DNA of 64,000 nucleotides from assembly GCA_023460085.1 (NCBI GenBank), contig JAEWRI010000044.1:162463-226462 (forward strand), read 5' to 3'. The DNA is from Bacillota bacterium (GTDB taxonomy: Bacteria > Bacillota > Clostridia > Christensenellales > SZUA-584). Within the stretch, counting starts at the first letter, position 1. Each line of letters opens with the position of its first letter. Made by a program: the position numbers and the translations under genes. Below the pieces are notes generated by a model. That model did not search any database, was not told the origin of the DNA, and was given only the letters and a program-made list of their open reading frames with translations. Below, piece after piece: positions 26,044 to 34,782 of the stretch.

Positions 26044-27588
26044 TTATTTTCCCCAGTACCGTTCGTCCTGCGCGCGGTACTGCAACGCTTCCGCCAGATG
26101 CGCCGTGCCGATATCCTCCGCGCCCGCAAGGTCGGCAATGGTACGAGCCACCTTCAATACCCTTGTCATGCCGCGCGCCGAGAGGCCCATGGCCTTATAA
26201 GCCGTGGCAAGCAACGTGGAACACGCCTTATCCAGTGCGCAATGCTGTTCCGCCATGGGGCCGGTCAGCTGCGCGTTGCTGTACAGACCACTGTCCGCAT
26301 AGCGCTGCTGCTGGGTTTTCCGGGCCGCGTTGACGCGTGCGCGCACCGTGCCGGAAGTCTCTCCCCCGCGCTGTCCGGTCATCTCCTCGTAGGGTACTTC
26401 GTCCATGCTCACGACCATGTCGATACGGTCCAGCAGCGGGCCGCTGATGCGCGATAGGTACGACGCGATTTCACGCGGGGTGCAGCGGCATTGCTTTTCC
26501 CGGCTGCCGAGGTTCCCGCACGGGCAGGGGTTCATGGACGCGATGAGCATCACCGAGGCCGGGTAAACCACCTTGGCGTTGGCGCGGGCAATGCTGATCT
26601 GCCGATCCTCCAGCGGCTGGCGCAGGGCTTCCAGTGCGTTGCGCGAGAACTCGGGCAGCTCGTCCAGAAACAGCACGCCGCCGTGCGCGAGGCTCACCTC
26701 GCCCGGCATCACGTGATGTCCGCCGCCCGTCAGCGCCGCGACGGAGAGCGTATGATGCGGGCTGCGGAAGGGCCGCGCGGATACAAGTCCACTGCTCTGT
26801 CCGCAGACCGAATGGATTTTGGAGATTTCGAGGGCTTCCTCGAAGGTTAAATCGGGCAGTATGGAGGGCACGGCCCGCGCGAGCATGGTCTTGCCCGTGC
26901 CGGGAGGGCCGACGAACAGCAGATTGTGTCCGCCCGCCGCCGCGATTTCCAGCGCGCGTTTGGCGTGCGCCTGCCCGCGGATGTAGGAGATGTCGTGCGC
27001 GCAGACCGCTTCCGCCGCCGGAGCGAATACACGCGTCTCGCACGGCGCGATGGCCGGGCCTCCGGCGAAGTGGGCCGCGATTTCGGACAGGCTGCGCACC
27101 GGATAGACGGAGAGCCCCTGCACGTAGCTGGCTTCCTCGGCGTTGTCCGCAGAGACGAACAGCGCGGTAAAACCCGACTCCCGCGCGGCGATGGCCATGG
27201 GCAGCACGCCGGATACGCTGCGGGTTCCGCCATCCAGCGAGAGCTCGCCCAGAAAAGCGCTTTTGTCGCCCGGCGGGCGAATCTGCCCGCTGGCGGCCAG
27301 CAGCCCCATCGCGATGGCAAGGTCGTATATAGGGCCGTGTTTCTGTCTGTCGGCAGGCGCAAGGTTCACCGTAATGCGCTGGGCGGGGTATTCAAAGCCG
27401 GAGTTGCGCAGCGCCGCGCGTACGCGCTCCTTGCTCTCCTTCACCGCCGCACCGGGCAGGCCCACGGTTTCAAACGAGGGCATACCGGAAGAGATGTCCG
27501 CTTCCACGAACACCGGAAAACCGCTGAGCCCCAGCAGACCAAAGCTGGCGATTTTGGAAAGCAATTCGGCCCCTTTCATGATCATCAT
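26044..27588 (-). CDS. comM: ComM/YifB family AAA ATPase (Mg-chelatase-like)
   Basis: The protein has about 514 residues. ComM is a hexameric helicase that promotes branch migration during natural transformation. Residues up to about 170 form the Lon-like N-terminal domain (GMPSFETVGLPGAAVKESKERVRAAL). The AAA core has Walker A GPPGTGKTMLARAVPSILP, Walker B GVLFLDELPEF and ASMNPCPCG, the latter typical of the family. The start is uncertain: ATGs at 27588, 27585 and 27579 are adjacent and none has a strong ribosome binding site. It belongs to the conserved block with dprA. Its 3' end has been partly duplicated downstream. Confidence 0.93.
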   Translation of the reverse strand: MMIMKGAELLSKIASFGLLGLSGFPVFVEADISSGMPSFETVGLPGAAVKESKERVRAALRNSGFEYPAQRITVNLAPADRQKHGPIYDLAIAMGLLAASGQIRPPGDKSAFLGELSLDGGTRSVSGVLPMAIAARESGFTALFVSADNAEEASYVQGLSVYPVRSLSEIAAHFAGGPAIAPCETRVFAPAAEAVCAHDISYIRGQAHAKRALEIAAAGGHNLLFVGPPGTGKTMLARAVPSILPDLTFEEALEISKIHSVCGQSSGLVSARPFRSPHHTLSVAALTGGGHHVMPGEVSLAHGGVLFLDELPEFSRNALEALRQPLEDRQISIARANAKVVYPASVMLIASMNPCPCGNLGSREKQCRCTPREIASYLSRISGPLLDRIDMVVSMDEVPYEEMTGQRGGETSGTVRARVNAARKTQQQRYADSGLYSNAQLTGPMAEQHCALDKACSTLLATAYKAMGLSARGMTRVLKVARTIADLAGAEDIGTAHLAEALQYRAQDERYWGK

Positions 27589-27659
27589 CAACAGTCCGAT
27601 GATGATTTCATTATACTATAGTGATATCTCCGGATGATATGGATAAGCGGCAATCACGC

Positions 27660-28115
27660 CTAGCCCTTGCGCTGCCGCCCGAAACCGTCAAAATGTTCAG
27701 AATAAAAGTCTTCGTTGGGGGTTATCAGCCAGCCGGATCTCCATTCGTGGCCATCGTCTACCATGGCGATGGTGAAGTCCATTTCTCCGATTTGCGCCTC
27801 ATCCTCATAGAACCACACCGTATGCTGATAGTAGCCATCGTCTTTGATGACTTGATCGTAAACATACCTTATCTGTTTGTTGAAATCCTTCTCGCCCTGA
27901 GATAAATCGAAAGTGTCCAGGTCAACAGCGACATAATATCCGATACACTCCTGCCCATCGACGAAATATTCCTGAGTAGTGCCGTCCACACGATACCCCA
28001 CATCGTACTGTTCGGCGCATCCCGCTGCCATGACCAGAATGAAGGCGGTAAGTAAAACAATATAGACGATTCTTTTAATTTTGCCTGCCCCCCTTATGCT
28101 CAGTGTCCATAACAT
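27660..28115 (-). CDS. Small lipoprotein of unknown function
   Basis: The protein has 151 residues if it begins at the ATG at 28115. A signal peptide ends at the lipobox VMAAGC, and the mature part is acidic and beta-rich (YFVDGQECIGYYVAVDLDT, WFYEDEAQIG). No family is recognised. The start is odd. The ATG at 28115 has only a poor ribosome site, whereas AAGGGGGG lies 8 bases before an ATT codon at 28077-28079, which would begin a textbook lipoprotein signal (KRIVYIVLLTAFILVMAAGC). The gene lies between comM and the glycosyltransferase cluster on the same strand. Confidence 0.7.
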   Translation of the reverse strand: MLWTLSIRGAGKIKRIVYIVLLTAFILVMAAGCAEQYDVGYRVDGTTQEYFVDGQECIGYYVAVDLDTFDLSQGEKDFNKQIRYVYDQVIKDDGYYQHTVWFYEDEAQIGEMDFTIAMVDDGHEWRSGWLITPNEDFYSEHFDGFGRQRKG

Positions 28116-28169
28116 ATCCGGCCCGCGCTGCCGCATGCCAGGGTTCCGGCGGCGGCAGACCAAGCCGGA

Positions 28170-28691
28170 TTATTTTTCGGCCTCATCCGTCTTTCGGCTG
28201 TCCCGGAACACCAGCAGCTTGCTTCCCGCAAAGTTGATGGTGAAGGAGAACGCCGTGGCAATCAGCTTGGGAACGAAATTCTCCAGCACGCCCATACTCT
28301 TCGCCGTCAGCGAATAGCCGTTGACCAGAATGACCATCGCCAGCGTATTTACGCCCCAGCCCAGCACGTTGATCAATATAAACTTCATAAAGTCGGGCGA
28401 CAGGAAACGAATCCGCACCGTCTTCCCCTGCCGGGTATGCAGCGTATAGACGGTGAAAAACGTCAGATGCATTTTAAAGGTCCAGTACCGGTTGAGCAGA
28501 AAGCTGTTGACGATGCCGCAGGAATAGGAGACGGTATTGGCAATGCCGACTCCCCAGCCCAGCGCGGTATGCAGCAGCGTAAACACGCCGAGGTCCACCA
28601 GAAAGTTGACCACGCCCACGCACTGGAACTTAACGAAGTGCCAGAAGCCCTTCTTGTATTTTTGGTACAGCCCCTTTATCATCTCAGTCAT
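28170..28691 (-). CDS. GtrA-family membrane protein
   Basis: The protein has 173 residues and four transmembrane helices. It has the family pattern FVKFQCVGVVNFLVDLGVFT, SYSCGIVNSFLLNRYWTF and a final helix pair ending SFTINFAGSKLLVF. GtrA proteins are thought to flip or hand over polyprenyl-phosphate-linked sugars. A charged loop (HTRQGKTVRIRF) lies between helices 2 and 3. The ATG at 28691 follows GAGAGGG. It begins 10 bases after the mannosyltransferase stop codon, so it probably serves that enzyme. Confidence 0.9.
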   Translation of the reverse strand: MTEMIKGLYQKYKKGFWHFVKFQCVGVVNFLVDLGVFTLLHTALGWGVGIANTVSYSCGIVNSFLLNRYWTFKMHLTFFTVYTLHTRQGKTVRIRFLSPDFMKFILINVLGWGVNTLAMVILVNGYSLTAKSMGVLENFVPKLIATAFSFTINFAGSKLLVFRDSRKTDEAEK

Positions 28692-28701
28692 ACGCCCTCT
28701 C

Positions 28702-31152
28702 TCAATAGAACGGCCACATCGGCGACCAGCGCAGGAACACATCCGAATACGCGTGCGATACCACGGTGCCGGTCGTCACCGGATAGAACATCACAAACAG
28801 CAGCAGGCACACGCCGAGATAGATAAACACAAACGTCTTGCCGTACTTCGTACGCTCGATGAGGTACTTCGCCAGCACGCCCATCAGCAGCATCAGGAAA
28901 ACCACCGTCGCGAAATAGTGGTAGATGAACATCTCGCGCGTGATGAACACATAGGGCAGAAACTGCGACAGTGCCGCGACGGACAGGAAGAACGTGCGCT
29001 TTCCGAACCGCCCCTTGCGGATGCGCAGCACCACCATCGCCAGCACCGCGGCGATGCCGCCCCACCATACCGCCGGGTTGCCCATGGTGGACATGGAGGA
29101 CATCATCTCGCCCGTGTAGCCCTTGCCCTGGAAGAAGAACACAGGGCGGTAATCGATGGGCCAGGTATACCACTTCGACGAGAAGGGATGCACATGGTCG
29201 GGGTTCAGCTTGCTGTGGTAGTTGAACATGTACTCCTGATTTTTCAGTATGCCGTCCAAATCGTACGCGCCCTGATCCACGTCGGTATAGAGCACGAAGG
29301 AAGTATAGTAGATGAACAGCCCCGCCGTCGCCAGCGCCAGCACGCACAGCACGATGGCCACCGCCAGCTTCCGCCGGTATTTGGCCTTCAGCGCCGCCGA
29401 CGGTCTGGCTTCGGGTTTCGCGGTTTCCTCATGGATTACTGCATCCGCTTCCAGCGCGGAGTCGGGCTGAAGCAGCCCCGGCTGTCCTTCCGCAGGCAGC
29501 GCGGGTGCTCCCGCCGCTTCGGCGGCCGCAGCCGCCGCAGCGTTCAGCTCCGCCTCGGCTTCGGCTTTGGCATCGGTACGCTTGTCGGCCCTCAGCTTAA
29601 ACAGCGCAATCACGAACAGCCCGAGTACCAACAGGCCTGCAAACGCGAAGAACGCGTAACGCACCATGTATCCCGTCGCCTCCGTGGCGGGCGCCAGATA
29701 CGGCGCGTACGCCGTTGCGTAAATGCCCAACGGAACAATGATGAAGAAAATTACGCACCACAGCAGCGTCACCAATGTACGCGGGATGTAGCCGCGCACC
29801 ACGGACTTCAGGAAGGCACGCCGCTCCCCGCTCAGCGCGGAAGACTGCGCCTCGTCGGAAAGTACGCGGTTCGCATAGGCGAATTCGCGGAAGCGCTTGG
29901 CCAGCTGCACAAACAGCAGTATGGCAAGCCCCGCGCCCGCATAGATGCAGAGCCATTTGGTCGCCGCACCGAGGCCGAACACCACGCCCGACAGCGCCAG
30001 CGGAAACAGGGTACTGATGAGCGGCTCGCGGTTATAATTCTTCTCCGTATAGATGTACATGAACAGGTACATCAGCAGTATCCAGAACACGCTGTAGCTG
30101 TCCACGGTAGCGATGCGCGTCTGGGTGTAGTGCATGAAATCCACCGCCAGCAGAAACGTCGGGATGAACGCGAACAGCGTCTTCTTAAACAGGCGCTTGC
30201 CGAACACGTACATCACAGGCAGCATCAGCACCCCGAACAGCGCGCCCATGAAACGCCATCCGAACGGGTTCATGCCGAAGAAATAGATGCCGAGGCTCAG
30301 TATGTTCTTGCCGAGCGGCGGATGCGTCACCTCGTAGATGGAATGATGCGTCAGGTATTCGTAGCCAGTGCGCGCGTGGTACACCTCGTCGAAGTACATC
30401 TCGGTCATGTAGTACGTCTGGATGGGGACGAACTGCTGCTCGTCGAACAGGTTGGCGACATCGCCGCTGTCCGCGGAGCCGCCGGTGAGGCTTTGCACCG
30501 AAGCCACTTTGACGGGCGCGCCCGAGCTGTCGCAGAAGGCCATTTCAAGCATCTGCAGATCGCCCTTATCCACATGGATAATGATATACTTAGCTTCCAG
30601 TTTTTGCGCTTCTGTTTTTTTATAGGTAAATGGATGCCTGAAATCCCGGTCAAAATCAACAAACTGCCACTCGTACATATCCGTCGCCACATGCTCTTGT
30701 TTGCTGATCAGGGACATGGTGGTGGGTTTATTGGAAAAAAAGTGGCGGTCCTTGAATTGTACATTTCCCATCAACTCTGCCAACTTCTTGGCCTGTTCCG
30801 AGGTGGGATCCTCTCCCCTGACCTGCCATTCTATCTGATGGTATCCTTCACCGTCCATGGAGTACTGGAACGAGAACTTACCCGTGCCAAACGAGGTGAA
30901 GTATTTGATTCCAGCAATCTCTTCCGGCTGGGTAAAGGTCACGAGGATATCGTCGCCGGTATCCATCGCGTAATAGGTATTCGCAATCTCGTGTGCGCCC
31001 AGGTTCGTAAAGGCGACGGCGGCGTACACCAGCGTGATGGCCAGCATCACCGCCCAGTCACGCAGCCTAAACCTCGTCCGTTCCTCCGAAAAGAACAGCC
31101 TTTTTTTTGCTTTCTTCTGCCACATCCTCAGTGGTGCCGTTTCATTGCTCAT
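28702..31152 (-). CDS. Dolichyl-phosphate-mannose-type protein mannosyltransferase (GT39)
   Basis: The protein has 816 residues and many membrane helices. The catalytic first loop has the acidic pair in EMYFDEVYHARTGYEYL, followed by THPPLGKNILSLGI and NPFGWRFMGALFGVLMLPVMY, the core of the PMT family. It transfers mannose from a polyprenyl carrier to Ser or Thr of exported proteins. Two additions stand out: about 180 residues resembling a discoidin-type sugar-binding module between helix 1 and the catalytic motif, and an Ala/Glu-rich loop of about 70 residues near position 560. gtrA follows and a second glycosyltransferase precedes it. Confidence 0.92.
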   Translation of the reverse strand: MSNETAPLRMWQKKAKKRLFFSEERTRFRLRDWAVMLAITLVYAAVAFTNLGAHEIANTYYAMDTGDDILVTFTQPEEIAGIKYFTSFGTGKFSFQYSMDGEGYHQIEWQVRGEDPTSEQAKKLAELMGNVQFKDRHFFSNKPTTMSLISKQEHVATDMYEWQFVDFDRDFRHPFTYKKTEAQKLEAKYIIIHVDKGDLQMLEMAFCDSSGAPVKVASVQSLTGGSADSGDVANLFDEQQFVPIQTYYMTEMYFDEVYHARTGYEYLTHHSIYEVTHPPLGKNILSLGIYFFGMNPFGWRFMGALFGVLMLPVMYVFGKRLFKKTLFAFIPTFLLAVDFMHYTQTRIATVDSYSVFWILLMYLFMYIYTEKNYNREPLISTLFPLALSGVVFGLGAATKWLCIYAGAGLAILLFVQLAKRFREFAYANRVLSDEAQSSALSGERRAFLKSVVRGYIPRTLVTLLWCVIFFIIVPLGIYATAYAPYLAPATEATGYMVRYAFFAFAGLLVLGLFVIALFKLRADKRTDAKAEAEAELNAAAAAAAEAAGAPALPAEGQPGLLQPDSALEADAVIHEETAKPEARPSAALKAKYRRKLAVAIVLCVLALATAGLFIYYTSFVLYTDVDQGAYDLDGILKNQEYMFNYHSKLNPDHVHPFSSKWYTWPIDYRPVFFFQGKGYTGEMMSSMSTMGNPAVWWGGIAAVLAMVVLRIRKGRFGKRTFFLSVAALSQFLPYVFITREMFIYHYFATVVFLMLLMGVLAKYLIERTKYGKTFVFIYLGVCLLLFVMFYPVTTGTVVSHAYSDVFLRWSPMWPFY

Positions 31153-31230
31153 ATGTCTTACCCCTAAAGCCGCGTCATCGCGGATATCTTAATCATGATT
31201 TCCAAGGCTTCCTTGCCCGTTTGTGTGTGC

Positions 31231-32913
31231 TCACCCCTGCATGGCGGGGGTTTTGATGAGCACCTTGTTGCTCCAGAGCTTACGCACTGAGAGCACCGCG
31301 TATACGCCGTACAGCGCCACGCCCACGGCGGAAAGCACCACGGTCGGCGTTTCCGGCGCGGTGACGGTGGGTGCGTACAGCGTAAGCATCTGGTTTAGCA
31401 GCGCGTATATGGAGAACGCCGCCGCGAAGAACAGCGTGGAGGCGTCGCGCGATTCAATGTACGCGAACACCAGACAGATGCACGCGGGCAGAATGTAGCG
31501 CTCGTGCATGCTGTGCACCAGCATGAATACCGAAATGACCAGCAACGCCGCAAGGTCGAAGAAGCGCCGCTGCGCGCGCGTGCGCCACTGCAGCACAACG
31601 ATGCCCATGCAGATGAACACCAGCGCAGCCGTGCCCCACGCAATCTCCGCGCCGAAAAGCGCGAACGTCGGGATTGCGCCCCAGTTGAGCCCCAGCAGCG
31701 TATAGACGTTGAACGCGTTGATGGACGCGTAGCTGTAGTAATCGATGGTGCCGGTGTATTTCTTGATGATCCAGAATGCGGACTGATCGCCGGTGAATGG
31801 CCCGATGAAGAGTGCCAGCACCGCCGCTGCCGCCAGCACGCAGCCGAGGCCATAAGCCAGCCTGCGGATGCCCGCACCCAGTCCCATCAGCGTCAGGGAC
31901 ACCGCCGCAAGGCCCGCTCCGATGAGTATCCGCCAGAGCATACCCAGCGAACCATAGGCCGTCCACACCGCGTCGGACCATGCCGTGAGCGCCCCCAGCT
32001 GCACGCCGCCCTGCGAAAGCGCGCCGACGATGAGCAGCACCACCGGCGGCAGCGCCACCAGCGTGCCGCACAGCAGCAGTATCGCGTTTCTTTTCTTTTC
32101 CTGTTTAACAGCCCACTGTATTGCCCCGTACAGATACGCCAACCCTATCACGGGCGCGAACATGATGGCCTGCGGCTTGAAGATGACCGCCAGCGCGTAC
32201 AGCGCCGCCGCGGCGATATAGCGTTTCTCGTACAGGAACCAGAGCGCCAGCGCCAGGAACAGCGTCAGTACGGGCTCTATCTGCCCCCACACGCTGCTGT
32301 CGAAGAACATCGCGGGGTTAAACAGCAGAAATGCCGCGCACAGCAGCCCAAACGTCTTATCCTGCCGCCGCGAGGCGATGCGGTAAGCCAGCAGCGCCAG
32401 CCCCACCTCCGCCAGTATGGCAGGCAGCTTGATTAACAGTGTGAACAGCGCGCCACCGGCGTCGATCTGAAAAGCGCTCCGGATAAACCCCAGCAGCCAG
32501 AGCACCCCCATATACCCGGGGGGATAGTCCGCAAACATATTCGGGTCGTAGAAGCCCGCCGGGCCGTTTTCGTACGCCGCGATGGCCCAGCCCTTGAAGC
32601 ACGCAATATCGGAGGAATACCCCTCGAACATCGTCGCGGCCAACACGCGCAGCGCCAGCGCCAGCGCGACGACCAGCACCAGCGTCGGCCAGGCCTGAAC
32701 GTCCTCTTCCGCGGCGGGGCGCGCGATACGCACGAAAAGCAGCGCGCATACGATCAGGAATATAACGCCGCTGATGAAAACCAGCGCAGTCGCAAAAAGC
32801 GTCTGAGACGCGCTCGCGTTGGAGGGCTTAAAGGCATCGTCCGCCAGCGCCGTAAGCGGCGCCATACAAAGCACGGCAATGGCGGCCAGCGCAATCCGTT
32901 TCATCTTTTGCAT
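31231..32913 (-). CDS. Integral-membrane glycosyltransferase (GT-C type)
   Basis: The protein has 560 residues and about twelve helices. After a signal-like N-terminus, the first external loop has FEGYSSDIACFKGWA with the Asp typical of GT-C enzymes, then YPPGYMGVLWLLG, then FDSSVWGQIEP and AVIFKPQAIMFAP, which resemble GT87/PMT-like mannosyltransferases. It probably uses a polyprenyl-phosphate sugar on the outer face. The ATG at 32913 has GGGAG 4-5 bases upstream and lies one base after the yraN stop codon. Together with PMT and GtrA it forms a cell-surface glycosylation cluster. Confidence 0.85.
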   Translation of the reverse strand: MQKMKRIALAAIAVLCMAPLTALADDAFKPSNASASQTLFATALVFISGVIFLIVCALLFVRIARPAAEEDVQAWPTLVLVVALALALRVLAATMFEGYSSDIACFKGWAIAAYENGPAGFYDPNMFADYPPGYMGVLWLLGFIRSAFQIDAGGALFTLLIKLPAILAEVGLALLAYRIASRRQDKTFGLLCAAFLLFNPAMFFDSSVWGQIEPVLTLFLALALWFLYEKRYIAAAALYALAVIFKPQAIMFAPVIGLAYLYGAIQWAVKQEKKRNAILLLCGTLVALPPVVLLIVGALSQGGVQLGALTAWSDAVWTAYGSLGMLWRILIGAGLAAVSLTLMGLGAGIRRLAYGLGCVLAAAAVLALFIGPFTGDQSAFWIIKKYTGTIDYYSYASINAFNVYTLLGLNWGAIPTFALFGAEIAWGTAALVFICMGIVVLQWRTRAQRRFFDLAALLVISVFMLVHSMHERYILPACICLVFAYIESRDASTLFFAAAFSIYALLNQMLTLYAPTVTAPETPTVVLSAVGVALYGVYAVLSVRKLWSNKVLIKTPAMQG

Positions 32914-32914
32914 G

Positions 32915-33274
32915 TTACTCCCGCTGCAGTGGCGCAATATAATCAAAAGCATTGCGCATATGACTTATTTTTCCGTCATATATGGCTATTATATCAAATC
33001 TGCATTTTTCATCAACGCTTTTATTTCGTGTTGCGTAGTCCAGCGCGGCCAGGCAGATGCGCCGCTGCTTGCGTACGTCCACCGCCTCGGCGGGCAGGCC
33101 GTAGCGCGCGGTGGTTCTCAGCTTGACCTCGCAGAACACCGTGGTATCCCCGTCCGCGTAGATGATGTCCACCTCTCCGCCGCGCACATGGTAATTGCGG
33201 GAGAGTATGCGTCCGCCCTGCGCCTCGATATATTTCGCGGCGATATCCTCGCCCTCCCGGCCGCGCGCGTTCAT
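32915..33274 (-). CDS. yraN: UPF0102 (YraN) family protein
   Basis: The protein has 119 residues. It shows the endonuclease-like core of the family: GREGEDIAAKYIEAQGGRIL, NYHVRGGEVDIIY, TVFCEVKLRT and a C-terminal CRFDIIAIYD. The GEVDII and FCEVK blocks match the PD-(D/E)XK pattern, but activity is unproven. The ATG overlaps the rnhB stop codon by 4 bases (ATGA). rnhB-yraN is a conserved pair. A longer frame up to 33466 only shadows rnhB. Confidence 0.92.
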   Translation of the reverse strand: MNARGREGEDIAAKYIEAQGGRILSRNYHVRGGEVDIIYADGDTTVFCEVKLRTTARYGLPAEAVDVRKQRRICLAALDYATRNKSVDEKCRFDIIAIYDGKISHMRNAFDYIAPLQRE

Positions 33275-33921
33275 TCCAGTCCCGAAAGGAACGAGCGCCG
33301 GTGGATGGCGCAGGGCCCCTTCTCCCGCAGACATTGGCGGTGCAGTACCGTGGCGTACCCCTTGTGCTGCGCAAAGCCGTAGCCGGGGTATAGCCGCTCG
33401 TACTCTCGCATCAGCGCGTCCCGAGTCACCTTGGCGACGATGGAGGCCGCCGCGATGCTGTAGCAACGCGCATCGCCATGAACCAGCTCCTCATACGGCG
33501 TGTCGATATCGATGCCGCGGATGAAGTCGCAGAACACATACGCGGGCCGCGGCTCCAGCCCCTCGAACGCACGCGCGAAAGCACGCCTCGCGGCATTGAG
33601 AATGTTGATTTCATCGATGATATCGCTGTCTACGATGCCCACCGCCCAGCACAGCGCCTTCGCCTTGATTTCAATGCACAGCGCCTCGCGCTTCTTCTCG
33701 GAAAGCTTCTTGGAGTCGTCCACGCCCGCAATCAGCAGGCCCGGCGGCAATATCACCGCCGCGGCGACGCACGGCCCGGCCAGCGGCCCGCGGCCCGCTT
33801 CGTCGATGCCCGCCACCAGCTGCCCGCGCTGCCAATAGGGCTGTTCGAAGGCGCACATGCCTTCCAGCCGCGCGCGCTCCTCCTCAGTCAGCGTCGGGAC
33901 GCTCGAGCGTGATCCTGCCAA
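33271..33921 (-). CDS. rnhB: Ribonuclease HII
   Basis: The protein has 216 residues. It removes ribonucleotides from DNA and RNA primers from hybrids. The catalytic acids lie in GIDEAGRGPLAGP, the second block is DDSKKLSEKKRE, and further family motifs are YSIAAASIVAKVTRD and YGFAQHKGY. I place the start at TTG 33921, because AAAGGAGG lies 6-7 bases upstream and the resulting N-terminus (TEEERARLEGMCAFEQPYW) matches the family. The ATG at 33858 has no proper site and would shorten the protein. The start lies inside rbgA, overlapping it by 38 bases. Confidence 0.95.
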   Translation of the reverse strand: MAGSRSSVPTLTEEERARLEGMCAFEQPYWQRGQLVAGIDEAGRGPLAGPCVAAAVILPPGLLIAGVDDSKKLSEKKREALCIEIKAKALCWAVGIVDSDIIDEINILNAARRAFARAFEGLEPRPAYVFCDFIRGIDIDTPYEELVHGDARCYSIAAASIVAKVTRDALMREYERLYPGYGFAQHKGYATVLHRQCLREKGPCAIHRRSFLSGLE

Positions 33922-34723
33922 GCTTGCCTCCTTTGTACTCGTCGAGCAGCGCCTTCGCGCCGCGCTCGATGTCCGGCTCTCCGCCGCGCAGCAGGAACCC
34001 CCGCTTCGCGCAAATCTGCGAGAGCGTGGCATACGGTTCTTCCGCTTCCACGCCGTAGCGCGCGGACAGCGCCTGCGGGGCGATGTCCTTTATCAGACGT
34101 ATAAGATGCAGCGCGAGTTCCGTCAGATCGAGATTTTCCTGCTTTAAGCTGCCGCACAGCGCAATCTTCGCCGCGTCCGCCTGTGATTCGATTTTGGGCC
34201 AGAGCAGTCCGGGCGAATCCAGCAGCTCCAGCGTTTCCGTCAGGCGCACCCACTGCAGCCCGCGCGTCACGCCGGGCTTGTCGCCCTCCTTGGCGCTCTT
34301 GCGTCCCAGCAGCCGGTTGATTACCGCGGACTTTCCCACGTTGGGAATGCCCGCCACCAGCGCGCGCACCGTCTTTTTCATGCCCTTGTCCGCATAGCGC
34401 TGCACGAGGGGTGCCGCCGCCTGTGCGATGGCAGCGCGCAGCACCGCGGGCTTGTCCTGCGTCGCGCTGAACGCCAGCGCCGCACCGTACTGTCCGCCCA
34501 GCGTTTTCAGCCACTGCGCGGTTGCCGCCTCGTCGGCCAGGTCGCGTTTGTTGAGCACCAGCACGCACGGCTTGCCGGAAAGCAGCGCCGCGAAATCCGG
34601 ATTGAGCGTGCTCCGCGGCGCGCGCGCGTCCACCACCACCACCGCAACGCTGATCAGCTTCAGCTTGTCGGCAAGCAGCCTTTTGGCCTTGGCCATATGA
34701 CCGGGATACCATTGTATGTCCAT
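33884..34723 (-). CDS. rbgA: Ribosome biogenesis GTPase A
   Basis: The protein has 279 residues. It is a circularly permuted GTPase needed for late 50S assembly. The motifs come in permuted order: G4 NKRD, then G1 GIPNVGKSAVIN, G2 in DKPGVTRG and G3 DSPGLLWP. The N-terminal IQWYPGHMAKAKR is diagnostic. The C-terminal domain of about 100 residues binds rRNA. It lies downstream of rplS and upstream of rnhB, the order seen across Bacillota. Confidence 0.96.
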   Translation of the reverse strand: MDIQWYPGHMAKAKRLLADKLKLISVAVVVVDARAPRSTLNPDFAALLSGKPCVLVLNKRDLADEAATAQWLKTLGGQYGAALAFSATQDKPAVLRAAIAQAAAPLVQRYADKGMKKTVRALVAGIPNVGKSAVINRLLGRKSAKEGDKPGVTRGLQWVRLTETLELLDSPGLLWPKIESQADAAKIALCGSLKQENLDLTELALHLIRLIKDIAPQALSARYGVEAEEPYATLSQICAKRGFLLRGGEPDIERGAKALLDEYKGGKLGRITLERPDAD

Positions 34724-34754
34724 GTGTCACCCGCCTTCTTCTCTTTTCCGGCGA

Positions 34755-34782
34755 AAAACAAAAGAAGCCTTGAAGGCTTCTT
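34755..34782 (-). terminator. Intrinsic terminator after rplS
   Basis: AAGAAGCCTT and AAGGCTTCTT form a 10-bp stem with a one-base centre as drawn. On the minus strand TTGTTTTT follows. The upstream arm overlaps the rplS stop codon. rbgA starts 32 bases later, so partial read-through is likely. Confidence 0.8.

Noticed and set aside
28537..31167. 876-codon open frame on the plus strand opposite the mannosyltransferase
   Set aside because: It is an antisense shadow rich in His, Arg and Gln. The minus frame has PMT motifs and membrane helices.
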